Shown here one piece after another: positions 43,084-51,239 of a stretch of 64,000 nt of DNA. Each line of letters starts with the position of its first letter. Within the stretch, counting starts at the first letter, position 1. The DNA comes from DATCDE01 sp038252405 (GTDB lineage Bacteria; Actinomycetota; Actinomycetes; Prado026): contig JBBSAJ010000011.1 in the NCBI GenBank assembly GCA_038252405.1, forward strand, positions 12,711 to 76,710, written 5' to 3'. The notes below the pieces were generated by a model. The model made no database searches. It saw nothing but the letters and a program-made list of their open reading frames with translations, and was not told where the DNA came from. The position numbers and the translations under genes were made by a program.

Positions 43084-44621
43084 CCACCCCCCCTGCCCCC
43101 CGGGTGATGCTGGGCCTGGACGTCGGCACCACCGGCACCAAGGCGGTCGCCTTCGCGGTCGGCTCGACCTGGCGGCAGGTCGCCGTCCGCGAGTACCCGC
43201 TGCTGCAGCCGGCCCCCGGCCAGCAGGTGCAGGACCCGGACCTGGTGATGGCGGCCGCCGAGGGCGCGCTGGCCGAGTGCGTTGCGGCCGTCAGGGACGC
43301 CGAGGTGGTCGGGATCTGCCTCAGCACGGCCATGCACGGGCTGATCGGCCTGGACGCCGAGCACCGGCCGATCACCCCGCTGCTCACCTGGGCCGATGCG
43401 CGGGCCGGCGCCCAGGCGGCCACGCTGCGCGCCTCCGGGCAGGCGGCCGAGCTGCACCGCCGCACCGGCACGCCGGTGCACCCGATGACGCCGCTGACCA
43501 AGCTCATGTGGTTCTACCAGGACGACCCGCAGACCGCGGCCACGGTGCGCTGGTGGGTCGGGCTGAAGGACTACGTCGTGTGGCGGCTCACCGGGACCCT
43601 GGTCACCGAGCTGTCGTCGGCGTCCGGCACCGGGCTGCTCAACCTGGCCGCCCGGGACTGGGACCCCGCGGCGGTGGCGCTGTCCGGGGCTCGGACGGAC
43701 CAGCTGCCGCCGGTCCGTCCGACAACCGATCACCTGAGGCTGTCGGCCGTGGCGGCCGGTCGGCTGGGGCTGGCCGCGGGGACGCCGGTCGTGCTGGGCG
43801 CCGGCGACGGGCCGCTCGGCAACCTGGGCACCGGGGCGCTGGCGCCGGGCGTGGCCGGGCTCAGCCTGGGCACGAGTGGGGCGATCCGGATGGTCGTCCC
43901 CGCCCCCCCGGCCGGCCTGGACGCCGCCTTGTTCTGCTACGCGCTCACCGCGGAGCGCTGGGTGGTCGGGGGCGCCGTGAGCAACGGCGGGATCGTCGAG
44001 CGGTGGGCGGGTACGGCGCTGGCGCCGGACCTGGTCGCCGCGGCCGGCAGCACCGCAGCCGACCAGGCGGTGCTGGATCTGGCCGCCTCGGTGCCCCCCG
44101 GCAGCGACGGGCTGGTGATGCTGCCGTACCTGCTGGCCGAACGGGCTCCGCTGTGGGACCCGGACCTGCCCGGCGCCTACCTCGGGCTGCGCCGCGGGCA
44201 CACCCGGGCGCACCTGGTGCGGGCGGCCGTCGAGGGGGTCTGCCTGCAGCTGTCCACGATCTTGGACCGGCTGGACCGGCTGCAGCCGGTGACCGCCGTC
44301 CGGGTGACCGGGGGCGTGTTCCGCTCGCCGCTGTGGCGCGACGTGCTGGCCGCGGTGCTGGACCGGCCGCTGCACCTGGTGGGCACCGAGGAGGGGACGG
44401 CGCGGGGCGCGGCAGCGCTCGGGCTGTGCGCCCTGGGCCTCGCCCCCGACCTCGAGTCGGCGCTGGCCCTGCTGCCGGACCCCGCCGCGGACGACGCCGC
44501 GCAGGTCAGCGCGGACCCGGCGCTGGTCGCGACGTACCGGTCCACCAGGGCGGCGATCCCCGGCCTCATCGCCGGGCTGGTCCCGGTGGCCGACCTGTTC
44601 GCCGGCCCTACTGGACCGTAG
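43080..44621 (+). CDS. FGGY-family sugar kinase (gluconokinase-like)
   Basis: A 513-residue kinase with the FGGY signatures: LGLDVGTTGTKAVAF at the N-terminus (phosphate loop), a central GAGDGPLGNLGTGAL and SLGTSGAIRM, and RVTGGVFRSPLWRDVLA plus TEEGTARGAAALG in the C-terminal half. Closest in feel to actinobacterial/Bacillus GntK-type gluconokinases. In this operon it would phosphorylate D-gluconate to 6-phosphogluconate, feeding the pentose phosphate route. It converges on the SRPBCC gene with a 14-bp overlap. Xylulokinase-like activity cannot be excluded. Confidence 0.87.
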   Translation: MTTPPAPRVMLGLDVGTTGTKAVAFAVGSTWRQVAVREYPLLQPAPGQQVQDPDLVMAAAEGALAECVAAVRDAEVVGICLSTAMHGLIGLDAEHRPITPLLTWADARAGAQAATLRASGQAAELHRRTGTPVHPMTPLTKLMWFYQDDPQTAATVRWWVGLKDYVVWRLTGTLVTELSSASGTGLLNLAARDWDPAAVALSGARTDQLPPVRPTTDHLRLSAVAAGRLGLAAGTPVVLGAGDGPLGNLGTGALAPGVAGLSLGTSGAIRMVVPAPPAGLDAALFCYALTAERWVVGGAVSNGGIVERWAGTALAPDLVAAAGSTAADQAVLDLAASVPPGSDGLVMLPYLLAERAPLWDPDLPGAYLGLRRGHTRAHLVRAAVEGVCLQLSTILDRLDRLQPVTAVRVTGGVFRSPLWRDVLAAVLDRPLHLVGTEEGTARGAAALGLCALGLAPDLESALALLPDPAADDAAQVSADPALVATYRSTRAAIPGLIAGLVPVADLFAGPTGP

Positions 44622-45054
44622 GTTGCCGGGGGCCCAGGTGGGCGCCGGTCTCCAGCAGGGTCTTCAGGTTGCAGAGCAGCCGCAGCCACGACTCGTCGAG
44701 CTCGGCGTCCGGCCGGCGCTCGAGATCGTCGTGGGTGAGCGACACCCGGACGACGCCGGGCTCGACGTCGGTCAGCTCCCAGCTGACCCAGGACTGCGCG
44801 TCCTCGGCCGGGTCGCCGTCCGTGCCGCTGCCGAGGCTGTGCACCAGCCGGCGTCCATGGTCGACGTGCACCACCCGGCCGACCAGCGTCGAGGCCGGCT
44901 CCCCACCGCAGAACGTGATGGTGGAGCCGGGCGTCCAGTCCGAGCAGACCGCCAGCCCGAAGTAGTACTGGCGGGTCAGCGCGGGATCGGTGAGGGCCCG
45001 CCACACCTGCCCGGACCTGGCCGCGACGTACACCGTGAAGCTTCGGGTCTGCAT
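44608..45054 (-). CDS. SRPBCC/AHSA1-domain protein
   Basis: A 148-residue single-domain START-like protein of the AHSA1 branch: FTVYVAARSGQVWRALTDPALTRQYYFGL, then SDWTPGSTITF, and a final helix LDESWLRLLCNLKTLLETG. Such proteins bind hydrophobic ligands or act as regulators paired with ArsR factors; no ArsR gene is adjacent here. ATG at 45054 follows a good GGAGGGG site. It is separated by only 11 bp from the small hypothetical gene upstream. Confidence 0.85.
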   Translation of the reverse strand: MQTRSFTVYVAARSGQVWRALTDPALTRQYYFGLAVCSDWTPGSTITFCGGEPASTLVGRVVHVDHGRRLVHSLGSGTDGDPAEDAQSWVSWELTDVEPGVVRVSLTHDDLERRPDAELDESWLRLLCNLKTLLETGAHLGPRQPTVQ

Positions 45055-45065
45055 GACCCCTCCGG

Positions 45066-45377
45066 TCAGGAGCAGGTGACGCGCGGGTTCCACGGGGCGA
45101 AGACGCCGTCCGGGCTGGCCTTGAACAGCCACACGTGCAGGTCGTCGTGGATCGGCAGGCCCGGCTCATGACCCGGCATCGGCCCGTTGAACGGCTGGCC
45201 GAACAGGGTGGGCCGGTCCCCGGCCGTGCTGAGGTCCTGGTGGGCGTCGGCCCGGAACCACTGAGCACCGAGCAGCTCCATCTCGCCCTCCCGGTCTGGT
45301 GCGCAGAGCAGCATCGACGGCTTGGCCGGATCGATGGGGGCCATCATCCGGGAGAAGTTGAGGTAGTGGTAGCCCAT
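45066..45377 (-). CDS. Hypothetical protein, C-terminal half of a larger conserved family
   Basis: A 103-residue protein beginning MGYHYLNFSRM and containing GQPFNGPMPGHEPGLPIHDDLHVWLFKASPDGVFAPWNPRVTC. This matches the final third to half of secreted conserved proteins that normally have a signal peptide and an N-terminal domain; both are missing here and the frame upstream is antisense-like SDR sequence. It is either a naturally short relative or a truncated copy. His-rich blocks hint at metal binding. Function unknown. Confidence 0.6.
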   Translation of the reverse strand: MGYHYLNFSRMMAPIDPAKPSMLLCAPDREGEMELLGAQWFRADAHQDLSTAGDRPTLFGQPFNGPMPGHEPGLPIHDDLHVWLFKASPDGVFAPWNPRVTCS

Positions 45378-45388
45378 TGCGCCGGACT

Positions 45389-46183
45389 TCAGCCGCCGTC
45401 TGTGGCCCACCCGCTCGTGGGTCCGGTGTTGTCCAGGCCGCCGTCCACGAGCACCGTGTCGCCGGTGATGTAGTCGCTGGCCGGCGTGGACAGGAAGACG
45501 ATCGCGTGCGCGACGTCCTCCGCGGTTCCGAGGACGCCGGCCGGCAGCGCGGAGGCCACCAGGTCGGGGTCCAGGCCGTACCGCCCCCAGGCCTCGGTGC
45601 GGATGATGCCGGGGGCCACGCAGTTGAGCCGGATGCCGTGCCGGCCCCACTCCACGGCCATGGTCCGGGTCATGCTCTCCACCCCGGCGCGGGCGGCCGC
45701 CGAGTGGGCCATCCCGGGCATCGCCCGCCGCGGGCTGATGACGACCGAGACGACCTTGCCGTAGCCGTGGGGGATCATCGACCGGTTCGCCACCTGGGTG
45801 GTCAGGTTGAACACGGCGTCCAGGTTGAGTCGGGTGACCGCCCGCAGCCCGTTCAGCGAGATGTCCTCGGCCGGCGACACGAACTGGCCGCCGGCGTTGT
45901 TCACCAGGACGTCGATGCGCCCGTGGGCCGCCATGACGGCGTCCAGCATGGCGTCCACCTGGTCCGGCTCGCGGACGTCGCAGGGATAGGCGAGCACGTC
46001 GCCGCCGGCGCGCTGGGCCAGTGCGGCGGTCTCCTCGACGAGCTCGGCGCGCCGCCCGGTGACCGCCACCCGGGCCCCGAGGGAGGCGAGCTCCAAGGCG
46101 GTGGCCCGACCGATGCCGGTGCCCCCTCCGGTGACCAGCGCGGTACGGCCGTCGAGCAGCCCGGGGCGGAAGAGATCGACCAT
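45389..46183 (-). CDS. SDR family oxidoreductase
   Basis: A 264-residue classical short-chain dehydrogenase. The cofactor loop is TGGGTGIGRATA (about 18-29), an NADP-type Arg pair follows the second strand (TGRRAEL), and NNAGGQF lies near 95. The catalytic Ser in VVISPRRAM and the usual Tyr position are altered: where YxxxK is expected the sequence reads HSAAARAG. Loss of Tyr and Lys resembles 2,4-dienoyl-CoA reductase-like or non-catalytic members. It ends in a 3'-end cluster with the 103-residue protein. Confidence 0.85.
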   Translation of the reverse strand: MVDLFRPGLLDGRTALVTGGGTGIGRATALELASLGARVAVTGRRAELVEETAALAQRAGGDVLAYPCDVREPDQVDAMLDAVMAAHGRIDVLVNNAGGQFVSPAEDISLNGLRAVTRLNLDAVFNLTTQVANRSMIPHGYGKVVSVVISPRRAMPGMAHSAAARAGVESMTRTMAVEWGRHGIRLNCVAPGIIRTEAWGRYGLDPDLVASALPAGVLGTAEDVAHAIVFLSTPASDYITGDTVLVDGGLDNTGPTSGWATDGG

Positions 46184-46206
46184 CCCGGCAACCTACCGGC
46201 GGCCAC

Positions 46207-46345
46207 CCCCACCCCGCATGAAGGGCACCTTCTGTGCGTGTGGCCGCAACATCCCACCCTTCATCGGACGCCGGTCGCCGGCTGTCGCCGTCCATGAAGG
46301 TGCGCTTTGTGCGGCAGTGCGCACAGAAGGGCACCTTCATGCGGG
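46207..46345. repeat. Dispersed hairpin repeats, family 2, copies B and C
   Basis: Copy B (46207-46275) is inverted relative to copy A at 38911. Copy C (46287-46345) has the strongest fold: CATGAAGGTGC pairs with GCACCTTCATG, with an inner TGTGCG/CGCACA hairpin. The flavodoxin stop codon lies in copy C. Confidence 0.75.
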
Positions 46346-46792
46346 AGGGGGGCGGCCGGCGGGGAGCCGGGTGCTCAGCGCGGCGCCCCAGGCCCTGGCC
46401 CGGTCCAGCTCCCCCTCGGCCGGCCGACCGGACGCCTCCGCCGGGGCGTCCACGCGGAAGCTCTCCGGGGCGACGATCAACCGGTAGCCGGCCCGACGCA
46501 GCTGTTGGCCGATCCCGTGGCCGGTCGCCCCGGTGAGCGGCCGCTGGGGCTCCGTGCGGGTATCGAACGCCGCTGCGCGCACCCAGTCGACCGGCTCGAG
46601 ACCGGCCAGCCAGGCCGCCAGCTCCGGGTCGATCCGCGGACCGCCCACGACCACCAGGTCCACGTCCCGGCCGGGGGTGGGGCTGCCGACGTCCTCGAGC
46701 AGGACGTCGTGCGGCAGCAGGCCCTCGGCCACGGCCTCGGCCAGCTTGCGGGTCCCGCTGCACCTCGAGTCGACGACGATGAGCACGCGCAT
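46337..46792 (-). CDS. Flavodoxin-domain protein
   Basis: A 151-residue protein. The first strand VLIVVDSRCSGTRKLAEAVAEGL has the flavodoxin layout, with the FMN phosphate loop replaced by DSRCSGTRK, and VDLVVVGGPR follows as the third strand and loop. The last part (PESFRVDAPAEASGRPAEGELDRARAW) resembles the end of actinobacterial flavodoxin-like proteins of unknown function. ATG at 46792 has a clear GGAGG upstream. The stop lies within repeat copy C. Electron transfer is possible but unproven. Confidence 0.78.
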   Translation of the reverse strand: MRVLIVVDSRCSGTRKLAEAVAEGLLPHDVLLEDVGSPTPGRDVDLVVVGGPRIDPELAAWLAGLEPVDWVRAAAFDTRTEPQRPLTGATGHGIGQQLRRAGYRLIVAPESFRVDAPAEASGRPAEGELDRARAWGAALSTRLPAGRPPPA

Positions 46793-46868
46793 GGCGACCT
46801 CCTGCGGCGGTGCCCCCCAGGCCCGAGTCTGCCGCCCCGCCCGCGTCGAGGGAAGAGGCCGGCCAGGG

Positions 46869-47390
46869 TCAGTCGGTGTCCGGCCGGGCCGGCTCTGCCG
46901 CGGACCCTTCGTCCGGCTCGGGAGCCACCTCGGGTGCGGCCACCTCCTCGACCTCCTCGACCTCCTCGGCGAGGATCGGGTCGTCGTGCGAGCGGTGGGC
47001 CAGCGGGTAGCTGCGAGAGGATGCCCGCAGGTACGAGGTGATCATGGCGGCGATCGGCGGCGCCATGAACGCCCCCACTCAGCCAGTAGTTCTCGGCCTG
47101 CTGGTAGATCAACGTCCAGGCCAGCAGGATCAGCGCCGGCACTACGCCGACCAGCCCGAGCGTGACGACGATCGGGACGGCGGCGCCGATGTAGGTGCCC
47201 ACCGCCGGGATGAACTCGGCCACGAAGCCCTCGAACGCCGACATCGGCAGCGCGATCGCGACATCCACGCCGACGGCGACCATCGCGACGAAGAACAGCC
47301 CGATCACGACCATGCTGACCACACCGCGCGCCTTCAGGATGACGATCACGAGCACCGCGGAGGCCAGGATGACGACCCTCCTCTCGCCTG
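46869..47390 (-). pseudogene. AI-2E family transporter remnant with frameshifting deletion
   Basis: Two frames together resemble the C-terminal half of AI-2E/PerM-type permeases. The first runs to LALPMSAFEGFVAEFIPAVG...LIYQQAENYWLS (to about 47079). The second resumes with GAFMAPPIAAMITSYLR (from about 47080) and an acidic tail ending at 46869. The ~30 residues that normally lie between them are missing and the frame changes. The N-terminal half is also absent. The gene is therefore inactive unless the fragments work alone. Confidence 0.7.
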
Positions 47391-47397
47391 CCGCTGC

Positions 47398-48282
47398 TCA
47401 GGACCGGTCGGCGAGGTGCAGCTGCTTGAGCGCCTTCTGCTGGTCGGCGTGGTGCTTGAGGACGACGCCCAGCGTGCCCCTGGCGGCGTCCGCGTCAAGG
47501 GTGTCCAGGCCCAGCGCCAGCAGGGTGCGCGCCCAGTCGATGGTCTCCGAGATCGACGGCGGCTTGCGCAGCTCCAGGCTGCGCAGCGCCCGCACGGTGC
47601 GCACGATCTGCTCGGCCAGCGCGTCGGCGACCTGCGGCACCCGGGTGAGCACGATGGCCTTCTCGCGGGCGGCGTCCGGGTAGTCCAGGTGCAGGTACAG
47701 GCACCGGCGCTTGAGCGCCTCGGACAGCTCACGCGTGGCGTTCGACGTCAGCACCACGAACGGACGCCGGGTCGCCGTGATGGTGCCCAGCTCGGGGACG
47801 GTGACCTGGAAGTCGGAGAGCACCTCGAGCAGCAGCCCCTCGACCTCGACGTCGGCCTTGTCGGTCTCGTCGACGAGCAGCACGGTCGGGTCGGCCCGCC
47901 GGATCGCGGCGAGCAGCGGCCGCTCGAGCAGGAACTCCTCGCTGAAGATGTCGTCGTGGACGGCGTCCCAGGTGGCGTCGTCCGAGGCGGACTGGGCGGC
48001 CTGGATCCGAAGCAGCTGCTTCTTGTAGTTCCACTCGTACAGCGCCCGGGCCTCGTCCAGTCCCTCGTAGCACTGCAGCCGCACCAGCCCGGCGCCGGTG
48101 GCCGCCGCCACGGCCTTGGCCAGCTCCGTCTTGCCGACGCCGGCCGGTCCCTCGACGAGCAGCGGCTTGCCCAGCCGGTCGGCCAGGAACACGACGGTCG
48201 CGATGGCGTCGTCGGTCAGGTAGCCGGCGCTGGCCAGCCGGTCCCGGACGTCGGCGACGGAGGCGAAGACCGGCCCGGTCAC
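47398..48282 (-). CDS. MoxR-family AAA+ ATPase
   Basis: A 294-residue ATPase with Walker A GPAGVGKTEL (about 45-54), Walker B VLLVDETDKAD, sensor LTSNATRELSEALKRRCLY (arginine finger region) and a helical lid ending in HHADQQKALKQLHL. MoxR/CoxD-type proteins act as chaperones for metal-enzyme maturation together with a VWA-domain partner, which is not in the window. GTG at 48282 overlaps the DtxR stop by 4 bp, so it is co-translated with the metalloregulator. Confidence 0.9.
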   Translation of the reverse strand: MTGPVFASVADVRDRLASAGYLTDDAIATVVFLADRLGKPLLVEGPAGVGKTELAKAVAAATGAGLVRLQCYEGLDEARALYEWNYKKQLLRIQAAQSASDDATWDAVHDDIFSEEFLLERPLLAAIRRADPTVLLVDETDKADVEVEGLLLEVLSDFQVTVPELGTITATRRPFVVLTSNATRELSEALKRRCLYLHLDYPDAAREKAIVLTRVPQVADALAEQIVRTVRALRSLELRKPPSISETIDWARTLLALGLDTLDADAARGTLGVVLKHHADQQKALKQLHLADRS

Positions 48283-48962
48283 GCGCGGACCACGGACACG
48301 TGCGCGGCCAGCTCGAGGCTCAGCTCGGCGTACTCGTCGGCGCTGCCCACGAGCACCGTGCCGTCCGACCTGCGGACCCTGACCAGCTCCCCCGGCTGGA
48401 CGCCGGCCCGGCGCAGCGCGGTCAGCAACGTCGGGTCGCCCTGCAGCGGCTCACCGATCCGGCGCACGACCACCCGCCGGGAGCTCTCAGCGGCGACCTC
48501 GTCGAGGCCGACCAGCTGCTCGTGCGGATCGTGCGTCGGGGCGTCGCCCAGCTCGTCCAGCCCGGGGATCGGGTTGCCGTAGGGGGAGTCGGTGGGGTGA
48601 CCGAGCAGCTCGAGCAGCCGCCGCTCGACCGCCTCGGACATCACGTGCTCCCAGCGGCAGGCTTCGGCGTGCACCTCCTCCCAGGGCATCCCGATGACGT
48701 CGACGAGCAGCCGCTCGGCCAGCCGGTGCTTGCGCATCACCCGGGTCGCCACCTGGCGGCCCTGGGGGGTCAGTTCGAGGTGCCGGTCCCCCTGCACGAC
48801 CAGCAGGCCGTCGCGCTCCATCCGGGCCACGGTCTGGCTGACGGTGGGACCGCTTTGGCCCAGCCGCTCGGCGATGCGGGCGCGCAGCGGGACCACGCCC
48901 TCCTCCTCCAGCTCGAAGACCGTGCGGAGGTACATCTCCGTGGTGTCGATGAGATCGCTCAC
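48279..48962 (-). CDS. DtxR/IdeR-family iron-dependent regulator
   Basis: A 227-residue regulator. The HTH (RARIAERLGQSGPTVSQTVARMERDGLLVV) is followed by the dimerisation and metal site with H-x-x-x-x-C (HAEACRWEHVMSEAVERRL), including the Met/Cys and His ligands of DtxR, and a C-terminal SH3-like domain (from about 150). GTG at 48962 gives the canonical VSDLIDTTEMYLRTVFELEEEG start. It represses iron uptake genes when Fe(II) is bound. Coupled to the MoxR gene; divergent from photolyase. Confidence 0.92.
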   Translation of the reverse strand: MSDLIDTTEMYLRTVFELEEEGVVPLRARIAERLGQSGPTVSQTVARMERDGLLVVQGDRHLELTPQGRQVATRVMRKHRLAERLLVDVIGMPWEEVHAEACRWEHVMSEAVERRLLELLGHPTDSPYGNPIPGLDELGDAPTHDPHEQLVGLDEVAAESSRRVVVRRIGEPLQGDPTLLTALRRAGVQPGELVRVRRSDGTVLVGSADEYAELSLELAAHVSVVRA

Positions 48963-49074
48963 GCGGTCCGGTCCGCCTTGTCGCTCGTCAGTGGGGAACC
49001 CGGGCCCATTCTCGCCGATCACGGCGGCCTTGGCTGCCCCCCAGTTCCGGACTGCGGGGTCCGGGCCTGCCCCC

Positions 49075-49080
49075 TAGGCT
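49075..49080 (+). promoter_or_regulatory. -10 box of photolyase gene
   Basis: TAGGCT ends 8 nt before the ATG at 49089; near-leaderless transcript expected. Confidence 0.5.
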
Positions 49081-49088
49081 CGACAGGC

Positions 49089-50441
49089 ATGGGCGTTCGT
49101 GTGTGGTGGATGCGCCGCGACCTGCGGCTGGCCGACAACCCGGCGCTGCGCGCCGCCGCGCGCGACGACGCCTCGGTGCTGCCACTGTTCGTGCTGGACC
49201 CGGCCCTGTGGGGGCCGGCCGGGGCGCCCCGGCAGGCCTACCTGCTGCGCAGCCTGCGGGCCCTGGACGACGACCTCGGTGGGGCGCTGCACGTGCGCCG
49301 CGGCGACCCGGTCGCGGTGCTGCCCGCGGCGGCCGCCCTGCTGGGTGCCGACGAGGTGCACGTGGCTGCCGACCACGGGCCGTACGGCGCCGGACGGGAC
49401 GCCGCGGTCGAGCAGGCCCTCGACGGGCACGACGTGGCGCTGGTGCGCACCGGGTCGCCGTACGCGGTGGCGCCGGGGCGGGTGCGCAAGGGCGACGGCA
49501 CGCCGTACCGGGTCTACACGCCGTTCTACCGGGCCTGGGGCGCGCACGGCTGGCGGCCTCCCGCGGCCGGCACGGGCCGGGTGCGCTGGGCCGGGCTCGA
49601 CGACACCGAGGCACTGCCGGCCGAGCCGGACCTCGGCACCGTCGTGCTGCCCCCCGCCGGCGAGCGGGCCGCGACCGAGCGCTGGCTGGCCTTCGCCGAG
49701 GCCGACCTGGACGGCTACGCGAGCGACCGGGACCGGCCCGATCGCGACCGGACCTCTCGGCTGTCGGTGCACCTGAAGTACGGCGAGCTGCACCCGCGCA
49801 CCCTGCTGGCCGAGCTGGGTGACCGCCCGGGGCACGAGGCGTTCCGCCGCGAGCTGGCCTGGCGGGAGTTCTACGCCGACGTCCTGCACCACCAGCCGGG
49901 GTCGGCCCGGGCGTACCTGCAGCCGCGGCTGGCGGCCATGGAGCACGACACGGGTGCGCTGGCGGCGCAGCGGCTGGCCGCCTGGCAGGCCGGGCGCACC
50001 GGCTACCCGTTCGTGGACGCCGGGATGCGGCAGCTGCTCGCCGAGGGCTGGGTGCACAACCGGGTGCGGATGGTGGTGGCCAGCTTCCTGGTCAAGGACC
50101 TGCACCTGGAGTGGACCCTGGGCGCGCACTGGTTCCTGCGACACCTCGTCGACGGGGACCTGGCCAGCAACCAGCACGGCTGGCAGTGGGTCGCCGGCAC
50201 CGGGACCGACGCCGCGCCGTACCACCGGGTGTTCAACCCGGTGGGCCAGGGACTGCGGTTCGACCCGGACGGCGACTACGTGCGCCGGTACCTGCCCGAG
50301 CTGCGCGGCGTCCCCGGCCCCGGGGTGCACGAGCCGTGGGCTCTCCGGGGGGGTCCGCCCGCCGGCTACCCGGACCGGATCGTCGACCACTCGGTGGAAC
50401 GGACCGAGGCTCTGCGCCGCTACCAGCAGCTCAGGCGCTAG
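49089..50441 (+). CDS. phr: Deoxyribodipyrimidine photolyase
   Basis: A 450-residue class I CPD photolyase/cryptochrome-family flavoprotein. It begins VWWMRRDLRLADNPAL (antenna domain), and the FAD domain has SVHLKYGELHPRTL, WREFYADVLHH, GYPFVDAGMRQL, GWVHNRVRMVVASFLVKDL and DGDLASNQHGWQWVAGTGTDAAPYHRVFNP, with the Trp and Asn residues of true photolyases. It repairs UV pyrimidine dimers using light. The stop codon TAG at 50439 is part of the -10 box of the next gene. Confidence 0.94.
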   Translation: MGVRVWWMRRDLRLADNPALRAAARDDASVLPLFVLDPALWGPAGAPRQAYLLRSLRALDDDLGGALHVRRGDPVAVLPAAAALLGADEVHVAADHGPYGAGRDAAVEQALDGHDVALVRTGSPYAVAPGRVRKGDGTPYRVYTPFYRAWGAHGWRPPAAGTGRVRWAGLDDTEALPAEPDLGTVVLPPAGERAATERWLAFAEADLDGYASDRDRPDRDRTSRLSVHLKYGELHPRTLLAELGDRPGHEAFRRELAWREFYADVLHHQPGSARAYLQPRLAAMEHDTGALAAQRLAAWQAGRTGYPFVDAGMRQLLAEGWVHNRVRMVVASFLVKDLHLEWTLGAHWFLRHLVDGDLASNQHGWQWVAGTGTDAAPYHRVFNPVGQGLRFDPDGDYVRRYLPELRGVPGPGVHEPWALRGGPPAGYPDRIVDHSVERTEALRRYQQLRR

Positions 50442-50444
50442 CCT
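50439..50444 (+). promoter_or_regulatory. -10 box of parA-like gene, embedded in photolyase stop
   Basis: TAGCCT ends 6 nt before GTG at 50451; its first three bases are the photolyase stop codon. Confidence 0.55.
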
Positions 50445-50450
50445 CCCCGG

Positions 50451-51239
50451 GTGCGAGTCGTCAGCGTCATCAGCCTGAAGGGCGGGGTCGGCAAGACCTC
50501 GGTGACCCTCGGGCTGGCCGGCGCGGCGTGGGAGCGCGGGGTGCGCACGCTGGTGGTCGACCTGGACCCGCAGGGCAACGCCTCCACCGTGCTCGACCCG
50601 GCCCGGGTGCTGTTCACCGCCAGCGACGTGCTCTCCGACCCGCGCCCCGAGCTGCTGGCCCACGCCATCGTGCCCAGCGGCTGGGGCCCCGAGGTCGAGC
50701 TGATCGCCGCGGACTCCCTGCTCGAGCGGCACAACGCCAACGTCGGCCGGGAGGCCACCTTGCGGCTGCGAGTCGCCATGAGCGGGCTGACCGACTACGA
50801 GCTGGTGCTGGTCGACAGCCCGCCGTCCCTGGGCGCGCTGACCCGCAACGCGCTGGCCGCCAGCCACCTGGCCGTGGTGGTGGCCGAGCCGAGCCTGTTC
50901 GCCCTGCAGGGCGCCGCGGCCGCGCTCGAGGCGGTCGACCTGGTCCACGCCGACAACCTGCGGCTGCGTCCGTACGGGATCGTGGTCAACAAGCTGCGGG
51001 CCCAGTCGCTCGAGCACCGTTACCGGCTGGAGGAGCTGCGCCGGGTCTATGACGGGCTGCTCGTCGAGCCGGTGATCCCGGACCGCACCGCCATCCAGCA
51101 GGCCGAGGGCGCGTGCGTGCCGGTGCAGGCGTGGCGGTCGTCCGGCGCCCGGGAGATCGCGGACGCGTTCGACGACCACCTGGGGGCGCTGCTCGCCCAA
51201 CGGGTCGACGACGGGCCCCTGACCAGAGGACGACGATGA
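50451..51239 (+). CDS. ParA-family ATPase (orphan)
   Basis: A 262-residue ParA/MinD-type P-loop ATPase. The deviant Walker A is SLKGGVGKTSVTLGLA with both Lys residues, Walker A' reads VVDLDPQGNAS, and Walker B is LVLVDSPPSLGALTRNAL. Basic residues near the C-terminus could bind DNA. No parB or parS-like site is nearby and the chromosomal parAB is normally near the origin, so this is an orphan ParA that may position another cargo. It is co-translated with a disordered protein (ATGA overlap at 51236). Predicted leaderless. Confidence 0.9.
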   Translation: MRVVSVISLKGGVGKTSVTLGLAGAAWERGVRTLVVDLDPQGNASTVLDPARVLFTASDVLSDPRPELLAHAIVPSGWGPEVELIAADSLLERHNANVGREATLRLRVAMSGLTDYELVLVDSPPSLGALTRNALAASHLAVVVAEPSLFALQGAAAALEAVDLVHADNLRLRPYGIVVNKLRAQSLEHRYRLEELRRVYDGLLVEPVIPDRTAIQQAEGACVPVQAWRSSGAREIADAFDDHLGALLAQRVDDGPLTRGRR

